This document shows, one piece after another, positions 54,599 to 64,000 of a stretch of DNA of 64,000 bases. The position numbers and the translations under genes are program-made. The notes under the pieces are model-generated. The model searched no databases. It saw only the letters and a list, made by a program, of their open reading frames with translations, and had not been told where the DNA came from. This stretch comes from Haemaphysalis longicornis. Lineage: Eukaryota; Arthropoda; Arachnida; Ixodida; Ixodidae. How positions within the stretch are numbered: position 1 is the first letter of the stretch; each line of letters opens with the position of its first letter. The DNA lies in NCBI GenBank assembly GCA_013339765.2, contig CM023454.1:146015949-146079948 (forward strand), written 5' to 3'.

Positions 54599-57500
54599 AT
54601 GGTGCAGCGCCGAGAGGTAGCGCTGCATGGACGACCCCGCCCTCAAATCCTCTGTCCACTGAACCTGCCCGGCCCAATCTTATCAATGTACAAGTCGATG
54701 ACGTCCCGGTTCAAGCATTAGTTGACACAGGCGCGCACATATCTGTCATGAGTGCAAGACTTCGAAATGAACTTAAAAAAGTTATGACGCCTGCTCCACC
54801 TCGCATGGTGCGTGTCGCCGATGGACGAGTCCCTACTATACTCGGAATGTGCACTGCACGCGTAACAATAGACGACCGTCCCATTTCCGTTTTGTTCCAT
54901 GTGCTGCCGCAATGTCCCCATGACCTCATACTGGGCCTGGACTTTTTGGGGGAACACTCTGCCCTCATTGACTGTGCCTCGGGTTTCGTGCGCCTTGAAC
55001 TTCCGCAAGCAGCTACAACGGTCGACGACATGCCCTCCCGCCTCCGCTCCACGAAATTCGTTAGGTTATCGCCACAAGCTGCCACATGCGTCCCTTTGTC
55101 GCCTTGCCCCCCAGTTGAAGACGGGGATTACATCATCTCGCCTATCACGGACATTTTGCTCTCACGTGACGTGACCCTCCCTCATACCGTTGTGACAGTT
55201 CAAAACAACCAAATCTGCATCCCTGTTCTCAATTTCGGCCACATTCCCCAAATCCTCCCAATTGGAATGTCTCTTGCAACTCTTTCTCCATTGACACGCT
55301 CAGATATCTTCAGTTTGTCTGCGTCCGCATCCCCGTCATCTTCACATGGTCCACACCCTTCTGTGTCTTCTGACGACCCTTTTGACCAGATGATCGCCGC
55401 AGATCTCCCGTCTGCACAAGCGGAGGACCTTCGCCGCGTGTTGACCCGTTATCGTGACATTTTCGATCTCGGCAACCGACCCTTAGGCCAGACCACTCTA
55501 GTGAGGCACCGCATTAACACCGGCGACGCAACCCCTATCCGTCGACGCCCATACCGTGTGTCTGTAAGCGAACGCCGAGTTATTCAACAGGAAGTTGACA
55601 AAATGCTCGCTAAGGACATTATCGAGCCCTCGTTTAGTCCATGGGCGTCGCCCGTCGTCTTAGTGAAGAAAAAAGACAACACCTGGAGATTCTGTGTGGA
55701 TTATCGGCACCTGAATAAGATAACCAAAAAAGACGTATACCCGTTGCCCCGCATCGATGATGCCCTCGATTCCCTTCATGGTGCTCAATATTTCTCATCG
55801 ATCGACCTGCGTTCAGGGTATTGGCAAATTACTGTGGACGAATTGGACCGAGAGAAAACCGCTTTTATCACGCCAGACGGACTTTACCAGTTTAAAGTCA
55901 TGCCTTTTGGGTTATGCAATGCGCCAGCAACCTTCGAGCGCATGATGGACTCGCTCCTTCATGGCCTTAAGTGGCATACGTGCCTGTGCTATCTAGATGA
56001 TGTTATTGTTTTTTCACCAACCTTCGAAAGCCATCTTCAGCGCCTCTCCGCAGTTCTCGAGATATTTCGTACCGCCGGCCTTCAACTTAACGCATCAAAG
56101 TGCCATTTCGGACGGCGACAGCTTACCATCCTTGGTCATCTCGTTGATGCCACTGGCATTCAGCCCGACCCTGCTAAAATCCGTGCCGTCAAAGACTTTC
56201 CCCAACCTATGTCTGCGACAGATGTCCGCAGCTTCGTCGGGCTGTGTTCTTACTTTCGGCGCTTCATTAAGAACTTCGCCGATGTTGCCCGACCCCTAAC
56301 GGACCTACTGAAACAGAACGTTCCCTTTTCTTGGGGACCTCTGCAAGCAGACGCTTTCTCTACTCTTATCACCCTGCTAACCACACCTCCCATCTTGGCA
56401 CATTTTGACCCTTCTGCCCCTACGGAGCTCCGCACAGATGCAAGCGGCTACGGTATCGGAGCTGTCCTCGCTCAACAACAGGACGGTCACACCCGAGTGA
56501 TTTCCTATGCCAGCCGCCTTCTCTCTGTCTCGGAGCGCAACTATTCAATAACTGAACGCGAATGCCTGGCTCTTGTGTGGGCCGTAGCTAAATTCCGCCC
56601 GTACTTATACGGCCGAGATTTTTCTGTGGTCACTGACCACCATGCACTTTGCTGGCTTTCGTCGTTACGAGATCCTACTGGCCGCCTCGGACGTTGGGTT
56701 CTGCGTCTCCAGGAGTACACGTTCTCTGTTGTGCACAAATCTGGAAAATTACACCAAGATGCAGACTGTTTGTCCCGTTATCCCGTCGATCAGCCCGACA
56801 TCAGCTGCCATGACACCGACGCCGTCGTTTTCGCCATCTCCGATTTGCACCATTTGGCCGATGAACAACGCCGCGACGACTCCTTACGGTCCCTAATCGA
56901 CACTCTCTCCTCTAACCTCTCGGAACCGTCGTGCCGCCTTTATCACCTCCAAGACGGTACTCTATACCGACGAAATCTCTCCTGCGATGGACCTGAGCTG
57001 TTACCGGTCGTACCAAAACAACTTCGCCTAGACATACTTCAACAGTTCCACGATCATCCCACAGCTGGACATCTTGGCGTAGCTCGCACCTATGACCGTA
57101 TCAAGCGTCGTTTCTTTTGGCCGGGTTTATACCGTGCTGTGAAACGTTACGTTAACGCCTGCGACACCTGCCAACGCCGCAAAACACCAACTTCTCTCCC
57201 AGCTGGGCCACTTCAACCATTGGACGTGCCGTCCGAACCATTCTTCCGAGTAGGTCTCGACCTCTTGGGGCCATTCCCTACGTCGACCGCAGGTAACAAG
57301 TGGGTTGCGGTGGCCACTGATTATGCGACCCGGTATGCCATCACCCGTGCTCTTCCTACCAGCTGCGCCACCGACGTCGCAGACTTTCTGCTCAACGACG
57401 TCATTCTCGTCCACGGAGCCCCTAAGCAGCTGCTTACTGATCGTGGCCGCTACTTCCTCTCCAAAGTGATCGCTGACATTCTCCGCTCGTGCTCAACTAA

Positions 57501-58101
57501 ACATAAATTGGCAACCGCTTACCATCCTCAAACGAATGGCTTAACGGAGCGACTCAATCAAACCTTGACCAACATGCTATCTATGTACGTCTCCCCCGAC
57601 CACCGTGATTGGGACGGTGCTCTGCCATACGTGACCTTCGCGTACAATTCCTCTTGCCACCACACTGCGGGGTATTCCCCATTTTACCTACTCTACGGGC
57701 GACACCCCAACGTGCCATTGGACACTTTGATTCCCTCGGCGGCAAGCCCCACTGAATATGCCCGCGACGTCATCGCCAAGGCCGACGCGGCTCGTCAAAT
57801 TGCACGCACCCGTCTTACGACATCCCAGGCCTCCAGCAAGCTTCGCTACGATAAGCACCGTTCCACAGCCAAATTTCATCCAGGTACCCTAGTGCTTCTG
57901 TGGACACCTACGCGTCGTGTGGGCCTCTCCGCTAAACTCTTTCCTCGCTACTCAGGCCCCTATCGAGTCGTGCGCCAAGTCACTGATGTGACTTACGAGA
58001 TATCCCCACTCCAGTCCTCGCCTGCCCATCCTCCAACAGACATTGTGCATGTTGTCCGGCTCAAGCCATATGTTTGCCCCCCCAACCTAACAGCTCTGTA
58101 A
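54574..58101 (+). CDS. pol: Gypsy Pol polyprotein (protease, RT, RNase H, integrase)
   Basis: Open in the -1 frame relative to Gag, from 54,574 to TAA at 58,101. First ATG at 54,748 lies after the protease active site, so expression by frameshifting is likely. Protease: ALVDTGAHIS (54,715-54,745). RT: YPLPRIDDAL, SSIDLRSGYWQI, YLDD at 55,990-56,001. RNase H: RTDASGYGIGAVL (about 56,430). Integrase: HHCC finger (HDHPTAGHLG ... CDTCQRRK, 57,046-57,180); catalytic Asp in GLDLLGP, Asp in LTDRGRYF, Glu in GLTERLNQ, with exactly 35 residues between the last two. A GPY/F-like module (RYSGPYRVV, about 57,945) ends it, with no chromodomain. All catalytic residues are present. Confidence 0.95.
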   Translation, partial: QPPIVGKLNGAAPRGSAAWTTPPSNPLSTEPARPNLINVQVDDVPVQALVDTGAHISVMSARLRNELKKVMTPAPPRMVRVADGRVPTILGMCTARVTIDDRPISVLFHVLPQCPHDLILGLDFLGEHSALIDCASGFVRLELPQAATTVDDMPSRLRSTKFVRLSPQAATCVPLSPCPPVEDGDYIISPITDILLSRDVTLPHTVVTVQNNQICIPVLNFGHIPQILPIGMSLATLSPLTRSDIFSLSASASPSSSHGPHPSVSSDDPFDQMIAADLPSAQAEDLRRVLTRYRDIFDLGNRPLGQTTLVRHRINTGDATPIRRRPYRVSVSERRVIQQEVDKMLAKDIIEPSFSPWASPVVLVKKKDNTWRFCVDYRHLNKITKKDVYPLPRIDDALDSLHGAQYFSSIDLRSGYWQITVDELDREKTAFITPDGLYQFKVMPFGLCNAPATFERMMDSLLHGLKWHTCLCYLDDVIVFSPTFESHLQRLSAVLEIFRTAGLQLNASKCHFGRRQLTILGHLVDATGIQPDPAKIRAVKDFPQPMSATDVRSFVGLCSYFRRFIKNFADVARPLTDLLKQNVPFSWGPLQADAFSTLITLLTTPPILAHFDPSAPTELRTDASGYGIGAVLAQQQDGHTRVISYASRLLSVSERNYSITERECLALVWAVAKFRPYLYGRDFSVVTDHHALCWLSSLRDPTGRLGRWVLRLQEYTFSVVHKSGKLHQDADCLSRYPVDQPDISCHDTDAVVFAISDLHHLADEQRRDDSLRSLIDTLSSNLSEPSCRLYHLQDGTLYRRNLSCDGPELLPVVPKQLRLDILQQFHDHPTAGHLGVARTYDRIKRRFFWPGLYRAVKRYVNACDTCQRRKTPTSLPAGPLQPLDVPSEPFFRVGLDLLGPFPTSTAGNKWVAVATDYATRYAITRALPTSCATDVADFLLNDVILVHGAPKQLLTDRGRYFLSKVIADILRSCSTKHKLATAYHPQTNGLTERLNQTLTNMLSMYVSPDHRDWDGALPYVTFAYNSSCHHTAGYSPFYLLYGRHPNVPLDTLIPSAASPTEYARDVIAKADAARQIARTRLTTSQASSKLRYDKHRSTAKFHPGTLVLLWTPTRRVGLSAKLFPRYSGPYRVVRQVTDVTYEISPLQSSPAHPPTDIVHVVRLKPYVCPPNLTAL

Positions 58102-58136
58102 AGTGCGCCGGGACGGCGCCTCGTCCCGGGGGGTTA

Positions 58137-58302
58137 TGTTACCCGTCGGTGAAGTGAATGACGACGACGACGACGAGGGACATTTTTGGGCTCGTGAAGG
58201 AAGACGAGGATCACGTCAGATTCCGGCTTGCTGTGCTGTCTACAGTAAATACTGGAATAGCGTAAATACATTGTGTTCCTTCCCTCTTATATCCTCGTAA
58301 CA
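58137..58302 (+). repeat. Gypsy 3' LTR (166 bp)
   Basis: Identical to the 5' LTR except for one additional T in CATTTTTGGG. Followed by the ATAT duplication and the resumed LINE. Confidence 0.95.
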
Positions 58303-58306
58303 ATAT

Positions 58307-58935
58307 TTAGTTCTTGTCGCTAAGCGTCCGGGAGTACATCAAGCGGAGTGACATTCTGTACTGCCCAGCCAATGTGGTGTAGGATACGGCGACCCGCCGC
58401 AGTTCTGCTCAACCGGAGCTTCTGGTTAGAAAGACCGCCCACTATCAGCTCTTCAACCGTGTTGTGGAGCCCCGTGCTAAGCAGCCTGTGTGTGGACGCA
58501 CTCATGGAAGGACCAATGGCTTGCTCAAGCGCCTTTGTAATCATTATATAAAGCACCATTATTAAAGCATCTACTTGCCGAGAATACATGGGGTTGAGGA
58601 AAGTGATTCTCGAGTGAACAAAAGCTTGAACTAATGGAAAAGTATCGGATTCTTTGAGGCTTCGCTTCTTGGTGGCAACTCACCTGATGATGTGTATAAT
58701 TTGATTGATGCTGTGTTTGAGGCACTGCACGCATACGTCACTCTTGGTGTTGGCCTGGAGGTGTAGGTCCAAGATCTTAATTCTGGGGCTTGGAGTGATG
58801 GCCTGGCCATCAAAAAGTATTTGAATGTATTCCTTGATGTGTCGTTTGGCGTGAGGGTGGACGACAAGGATCTGTGATTTGTTTATGTGAACACTGGAGT
58901 CCACAGGCTTTAGCACATTGGCGTACTAGAAGTGA
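58307..58935 (-). pseudogene. LINE ORF2 post-RT region (thumb and connector)
   Basis: Minus frame from about 58,916 gives NKSQILVVHPHAKRHIKEYI, equivalent to the SELLVV block after RT in the LINE at 6,576-10,722. After a frameshift, 58,320-58,589 gives STGLHNTVEELIVGGLSNQK and TAAGRRILHHIGW, matching the connector before RNase H. The RT palm (YADD) is missing: the element stops at about 58,935. Confidence 0.75.
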
Positions 58936-59148
58936 CATGCCATTCGTTGGTGTGCCCTTCCTTTAATTTTTGTAACTGATAGCACATGCGAAAGGCGCGC
59001 CCTGGGGCGCTAGACGTAACGTGGGCGGAGCGCACAGCGGAGCGAGAGGTCCCGCGACGCTATCACGTGGCATTCAGCGAGAATGCAGTGGGTAAACCGA
59101 TAGATGTGCTTGGTGAGTTCACCACCTGTCTTTCCCGTCTACGCGTGG

Positions 59149-59233
59149 GCTCGTGGCTAAATCGGTAAGACAGCGGACTCTCGCCTCGCTTTGTTATGCC
59201 TGTATTTCCAGGTTCGATTCCTGGCGGTGCAAG
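59149..59233 (+). repeat. tRNA-derived fragment
   Basis: A box TGGCTAAATCGGTAAGAC and B box GGTTCGATTCC with a perfect five-pair T stem (CCAGG/CCTGG). The acceptor stem does not pair with the 3' GCGGTGCA, so it is a tRNA-related SINE head or pseudogene. Confidence 0.6.
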
Positions 59234-59689
59234 TAAATTCTTTTATTTGTTCGCGGGAGTTTCCTGTTGACACCAATGGTCGCGAACGAACCCTTGGGGA
59301 GTAGAAGTAGAAAGCTTTGCTTTAAAAGGGCATCTGCGCACGTACATTGCGCAATGTTAAGCGCCATTCAAGCCTTCCTTGTTGTACCTTCCCACATGCA
59401 CTTTTTTAGTCAACTCATGTGAACGGTTTCGTCATTCGCCGATTTTGCACACTTGGCCACTTCAGTTGGTCATTCTGGAGTGCTGCGGGGAAGACGACCG
59501 CGACGATGAGGTACGTCATACTTGAGGATATGGTTTAGGAAATAAATAGGAGTTCTAAAGTGAAACATCACTTCAAAACTGAGCGGGCCATTGTTTATTG
59601 AACCAAAGTGAACGGTTCGGTCAATTGATTCATTGAATGCGGGATTTAATGCGCCGAAGATACACCTGGGCTACGACGCGTGCGGTTTG

Positions 59690-59845
59690 TTTTGACCAAT
59701 CCTTAGGGCACGCCAAATTCTCGAGACACCGACATTTTTTTTCTTTTCGCCTCTATTGGAAAACCGGCCACCGCGGAAGGAACCGAACCCGCGTCATTTG
59801 CTCAGAAGACCAACGCCTTAGCCACTGAGCCACCCCGGCCCGGCG
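59690..59845 (-). repeat. Ruka-like tRNA-derived SINE
   Basis: On the minus strand GGGTGGCTCAGTGGCTAAGG (A box) and GGGTTCGGTTCC (B box) are followed by GCGGTGGCCGGTTTTCCAAT and an AGGCGAAAAG body. This matches the remembered layout of the Ruka SINE of ixodid ticks. The tRNA part has intact boxes. Family assignment is recall. Confidence 0.6.
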
Positions 59846-62759
59846 CACTACGGTTGGTTTCGGATAAGGGGAAAGTGCATTAAAGATGCATGCGTGAAAC
59901 ACAGGCGAAACCAAAGCAAAATAAAAAAAAACAGCGTGTAAAATAAACGGACACAATGGTCCAACGAGATACGCAAGAGCCGAGCGTACGCGGCCGAAAC
60001 TTGATTCACTAAACCTCCACTGCATTAATCGTGAAAGCAGCACGAAGGGGGCGAAGAGGCCGAAGGGTAACAAGGCAAGCGAATGATTGCACTTGCGGCA
60101 AGTGCAATCTTCTTTCCGCGACATTTGTGGCGAGACAACGATATGTGCTTGCACTGTTTTAGAGAAGGTGGTGATAGCGAATGCCCGCTTACAGTACTTG
60201 GTCCCGCTTAAGAGATCAAGCAGTGTAGGCGTGTTTGTTAGGAGAACAGCCTTTTGGCCGCAAACAGCGACTGTGTGCGTTATTTAGAGACTGGAAGAAA
60301 GCAGTAAGTGTACGCGCACCTACTAGAGAGCGTTCAGGCTTTGACGCCGTAGTGCTCTTTTCGGTATTTTCGCATCGAGCATGTCCTTGCGGTATAATTG
60401 TAAGTACGGAATAGTGTGACGGTTCTTGTAGGGAGTGTGAAAAAACTTCCGGCAAGTGGCGTTATTTCAGACAAAGCACCGCAAAATACAGCGAAAAATC
60501 AGCGCTACCGAGGAGTGGCAACGGCACATATTCGCTAAAAAGGAACGTTTTTCCAGCAGTGGTGCCATAAAGAAAGAAATACTAGTAAGATAGGACACTC
60601 CCATAGAGCCCTGCGGCCGAATTGACTCTACTAAGGTCCATAAAATAGGGGCCTTAGACTCTAGTGTAGTGTAGCCCGCCAAGGGGGCAGACAAACTACT
60701 GACTGTTCACTTTCGGTTTCGCGGAAACCGATTTTAGCGGGTAGTTTGAATTACTGGAAAGCGCTTCTCACGGCGACAAGCATCGGTACGGTATACGGAC
60801 GCTTTCATGCATTAATTAGTGTTTATTTGAATATATCATTCTCAGGCTTGGTGTCCGCATGCTTTTAAAAGAATTTTTTTTTTGAAATGTGCAATTGCAA
60901 TTTACAAAACCATTTCGGATGATTAAGAATTCCGTCGTGTGTTCAGACCTTGTCAAGCCACATAAAAAACCTCATAAACGAAGAAATATTTTTTGCATGG
61001 AACTAAAACGGAACAAGTTTAGAGTGTCATCATTCTTTGCAATACACATAAAATAATAAACAGTGGGTAATAGACCACAACAGAGACAATATACACTAGT
61101 GAGAGGAAAACACGTTTCCAGAAATGAAAAAAACAATGCATAAGTAAAGGTACCGTAAGCACACAAAGGAATTATTCTCCATGGTAGTTTAAAACGAAGA
61201 AAACCCAGAAGATTCAGTCATCCACAGTTTTACTTGTATCTACGACACCCTCAGACTGTGTGCGCTGTTGCAGTCATACAAAAATGTCAACCATAACAAC
61301 ATCTAGACATTGGGATAATTGGAACTGTTTATGACCACAATCTCCGCAGGTAATTGTTTCAGACTGGCAATTTCTCCCGTTAGGAGGAAACACTGGCGCC
61401 CTGTTTACCAAAAAGGCTTTCATGGCCTCGCTTATTTGATGAACTCCAATGAGGTCGATTGCGTCTCGGCACCTTCAAATCAGTAGCAGTAATTGAACCG
61501 AAATCACATTCGTGAGGAAATGCACACGCAAAAAAACGTTAAGAGAAAAATCAACTTCCTATTGGTTGCTTGCAAGGGTGCGTTTTCCCGAGAAGCCGGG
61601 TTACCTTCCGAAAGCGTCGCCTTCCCAGTAAAGGCAAAGGGCGAAGCGGGGATATTTAAGGTACGTGTGCGTAGTCAAACGACGGGTTCCAGGCTCGATT
61701 AAGGCACACAAATTCACGTCTTCCGCTGTCAATACGAACAGTCTAGTATAAGAAACAGGGCTTCCTGTGTAAAAGAAACATACGCTTCCTGTGTATGAGA
61801 CAATAGTGACAGATTACAGAGCTAACGTGACAACATTTGTGGGACCACATGCCACATTTTTGCCATTTCGAGCACGCAGTCGAGCAAAATGTCAACAGTG
61901 CCGCGCACAAACGCACAACCGAACTTGATATTACTATGCTTTCCATCTCACAACCGGGCACCAGGCAGTGAGGAATGCTACTAGAGTACACTTTACTCCA
62001 GGCATGTTTCGCAATCCACCATGTGCTATGAAAGAGGATAAAAATATCTGTGCCGCCTTAATTCTCGCGGATTACACCGCATATACGTGTGTATTCAGCA
62101 TGGCTTTTTACCTTTTATCTGCCTGATTACAACACCAATCTGTGCTTCACCTGAAAACAAAGAGTCTGGAAAAGGACCACCACACTACACAGTCGGCGTA
62201 CATCTATTTACCCCGATGAGAGTACACAATTCGCCAGAAAAAAACACTCGACTAAATATTTCCTTTTTGATGGGTTATACAAAGTACCGACGAACTTCTG
62301 TGGCGCAGCAAGACAGCCATCATTTGGAGCGCAACAGAAAACACGGACAAAAACAGAGTAGACGAGACAGGCGCTGGAAACTATTCATCAACAAGCCCAA
62401 CACGAAGTTCCTCTCAGCTAAGACAGGCATCCTTGCCGAGGACGTTATGAGCGCATTTGACAACGTAGGTCCTAACATGGTTCTCTTCATCTAGGTCACT
62501 GCAACAACACGCGGCACGTGCGGTGAGAAAGAACGATATTTAGCATGACCTCTTACCCTAGCAGGGGGGGCGCTGCGGTCACCGAGGAGTGCGAACATGC
62601 TCACATCGGCTCCGTAAATAATCTTCAATTACGCAGTGCTGGTTGCTTTAATCACGATGATTTTATTACCAGTGTGTGCGCTAACGCAACGGTCATCGAC
62701 CGATACCGGACTTTCAGCAAAAGGTGCGTTTTTCGCGAATTTACTGAGCTCGCACTTTT

Positions 62760-64000
62760 TCGCCGCGGGTATGGTGAAGCTAAGCCTAACGCACTGAGCG
62801 TTTGCTAAGCCTAACCGCCGGCGTGCTGCCGAACACGATGGAAGAAGACGCAGCTACTACGTCACCAAGGGAGGGGTCAACGACCCGGATGTGCGTACAA
62901 GTAGAAGGGGAAGAAATGACGCCTGAAGAGTTCGCGCGATCGACCGGTTGGCTTCACATCGGTGGGCACGGCAAGAAGAATCAGCAGCCGGACCAACGAG
63001 ACGCCCAAGGTTAGGCGACCTCCATTACCGTCAACAATAATTCAGAGCTTAACGGCAAGGCTACGCGAGGCAAGAGCGTGAGGAAGGGGGTCATTCGGGC
63101 CTCCCGCATGCCGAACATGCCTGCAGAAGAGATCAAGATCGTGCTTAGGCCCCGCGGCGGGCTAGACATCGCGAGAAGGGGCGCAGCGTGCGTCGCGGCG
63201 GCCGTCATGGCGGCAGCAGGCATCGAGAAGATGGAGCGGGCCGAAGACATGGCATGCCCCAACTACCAACAGAACAACATGGTGATCAGTACACCGAACG
63301 CAGAACGAGCCGAAAAGTACGTCCGAGTTCGAGAGATCGAGGTCCAGGGAACCAAGTACGAGGTCAACGCGTATCGGACGGCCGCACACGGCACGGTCAA
63401 AGGAGTCATCAAGGGAATACCGACGCAAGACAGCGGGGCAGATATGTTACAGCAAATATTGACAAAGCACAACCCAACGGCGGTGGGGGCCAAACGCATC
63501 GGCACGTCGATGACGGTGATCGTCGCCTTCAAAAGCGAACAGGTACCAAGGTACGTGAGGTACGGGTCAACGCTCTACCAGTGTAGCCTGTACAGGGAAC
63601 ATAACGAGGTGTGCAAATGTTGCGGGAAGGTCGCCCATCGCAGTGACGTATGTCCCACACCGAACGCAAAAGTCTGCCTGGGGTACGGCGCAAGCAACAC
63701 AAGAGACGACCACAAATGCGTCCCCAAGTGCAAGCTATGCGGCGAGGGCCACCCCACTGGAGACAAGGCCTGTAGAGCGAGATTCAAGATCCCGTTCGTG
63801 GTTCGAAGACGAAGATGGGAGTGAAGAAACACCGAGGAACAGCGGAGGCAGCGCGTGCTCTCGCCAGCCTCCTTCCGCCAGCTGGGCGACGTGACGTCAC
63901 GTGGCGCGGGCAGATCACGCCAGGCATCGCGGAGTGCGTCACGACGCCCGACGTCACAGCCACGTCACTCCTCCCTCAGCACGTCGCACTGCGGTCAACA
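62760..64000 (+). mobile_element. RNase H-type LINE, 5' part (5' UTR and ORF1), runs off the right edge
   Basis: ORF1 of a plus-strand LINE related to the one at the left edge (shared ILRPRGGL-type block). The 5' border is uncertain: a doubled CTAAGCCTAAC word at 62,779 and 62,804 lies just before the start codon. ORF2 should begin beyond the window. The last bases contain the palindrome GTGACGTCAC. Confidence 0.75.
62838..63894 (+). pseudogene. LINE ORF1 (Gag-like), one in-frame stop and a late frameshift
   Basis: ATG at 62,838 begins MEEDAATTSPREGSTTRMC. The frame is interrupted by TAG at 63,012-63,014 and continues in the same frame to 63,824. The RNA-binding part starts AEEIKIVLRPRGGLDIARRG, followed by an RRM-like region (MVISTPNAERAEKYVRVREI). 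Three cysteine knuckles follow: CKCCGKVAHRSDVC (good), CLGYGASNTRDDHKC (second Cys changed to Tyr) and CKLCGEGHPTGDKAC (good). After 63,824 an arginine/serine-rich tail continues in another frame to 63,894, which suggests a frameshift. ORF1 binds element RNA. This copy has three visible lesions. Confidence 0.8.

Larger units (their letters stand above)
53113..58302 (+). mobile_element. Ty3/Gypsy LTR retrotransposon, complete, young
   Basis: LTRs at 53,113-53,277 and 58,137-58,302 both run TGTTACCC...CGTAACA and differ by a single base (one T in a T-run). Flanking ATAT (53,109-53,112 and 58,303-58,306) is the target duplication within the LINE. Gag and Pol are both open, with no env-like third ORF between Pol and the 3' LTR. 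The 3' LTR is preceded by a purine tract (CGGGGGG). A TGGTGGAGTGTGCGG at 53,283 could be the primer-binding site, but I cannot assign the tRNA. Of all the elements here only this one looks intact. Confidence 0.95.
52105..58935 (-). mobile_element. RNase H-type LINE, 5' truncated, split by the Gypsy element
   Basis: Minus strand: RT thumb and connector (58,307-58,935), then after the Gypsy insertion RNase H (about 52,750-53,100) and the C-terminal tail (52,277-52,501), and a 3' end with TTTATTTTATAAAAAAA at about 52,105-52,125. Blocks: SQILVVHPHAKRHIKEYI, HNTVEELIVGGLSNQKLRLS, VVYTNAST (RNase H start), MTAAEEAAIALAL, HVISVCECSPEHPP. Part of its tail is duplicated in inverted orientation at 43,861-44,190. 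Frameshifts are present. Confidence 0.82.
58936..62500. other. intergenic stretch with tRNA-derived fragments
   Basis: Apart from two tRNA-derived fragments and a small hairpin (60,085-60,109), no gene was recognised. An ORF at 62,087-62,494 (plus) contains a Penelope-type tail motif (GAGACAGGCGCTGG near 62,360) and is not supported as a gene. Confidence 0.5.

Noticed and set aside
58103..58136. Env-like ORF between pol and the 3' LTR
   Set aside because: Only about 35 bases separate the Pol stop from the LTR; the small ORF reported across the LTR is a shadow.
62087..62494. 135-codon ORF with a possible signal-like N-terminus
   Set aside because: Its middle matches the Penelope-type tail word GAGACAGGCGCTGG, so it is more likely repeat-derived.

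Overview
This is a repeat-dominated stretch of a eukaryotic nuclear genome, most likely a hard tick (Ixodida). The clues are several non-LTR lineages with RNase H tails, an RTE, CR1-like elements, a Penelope-like element with a GIY-YIG endonuclease, tRNA-derived SINEs of the tick Ruka type, and one short exon resembling an uncharacterised protein family I associate with ticks. There is no bacterial gene organisation. Species is not determinable by eye.

Layout. 1-2,880 holds the minus-strand 5' part (ORF1 and endonuclease) of a degenerate LINE that runs off the left edge. From about 3,820 to 37,388 a ~4.3-kb unit is repeated head to tail (three units plus the start of a fourth). Only unit 2 (20,745-25,059) is nearly uninterrupted. 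Unit 1 was swollen to about 17 kb by small inverted-repeat elements, a plus-strand LINE (6,576-10,722) and two minus-strand CR1-like LINEs (11,041-16,903). Unit 3 was swollen by two large non-autonomous Mutator-like elements, each with a 9-bp target duplication (25,186-29,137 and 32,653-35,978), and by a LINE tail (29,591-30,446). 37,389-41,272 is mostly featureless intergenic or intronic DNA.

41,273-41,483 is the only convincing host coding sequence: an internal exon with consensus splice sites. An RTE with an 18-bp target duplication sits 75 bp downstream of it. 43,861-52,448 is an 8.6-kb imperfect palindrome: two head-to-head Penelope-like elements plus matching flanking DNA that includes the tail of another LINE. 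Its centre carries a scar with a short templated insertion. 52,105-58,935 is that other LINE on the minus strand, split by a young, apparently intact Ty3/Gypsy LTR retrotransposon (53,113-58,302). 58,936-62,500 is intergenic with tRNA-derived fragments, and the window ends in the 5' part of another LINE (62,760-64,000, plus strand).

Nothing here works as a gene network. The genes are mobile-element machinery: Gypsy Gag-Pol looks able to function, and the LINE and Penelope ORFs are broken. The most informative points are the invaded tandem array, the Penelope-centred inverted duplication, a 2A-like ribosome-skipping motif at the start of a CR1 ORF1, and the two 9-bp-TSD elements. All similarity statements are by-eye comparison and recall of families; no database search was run.
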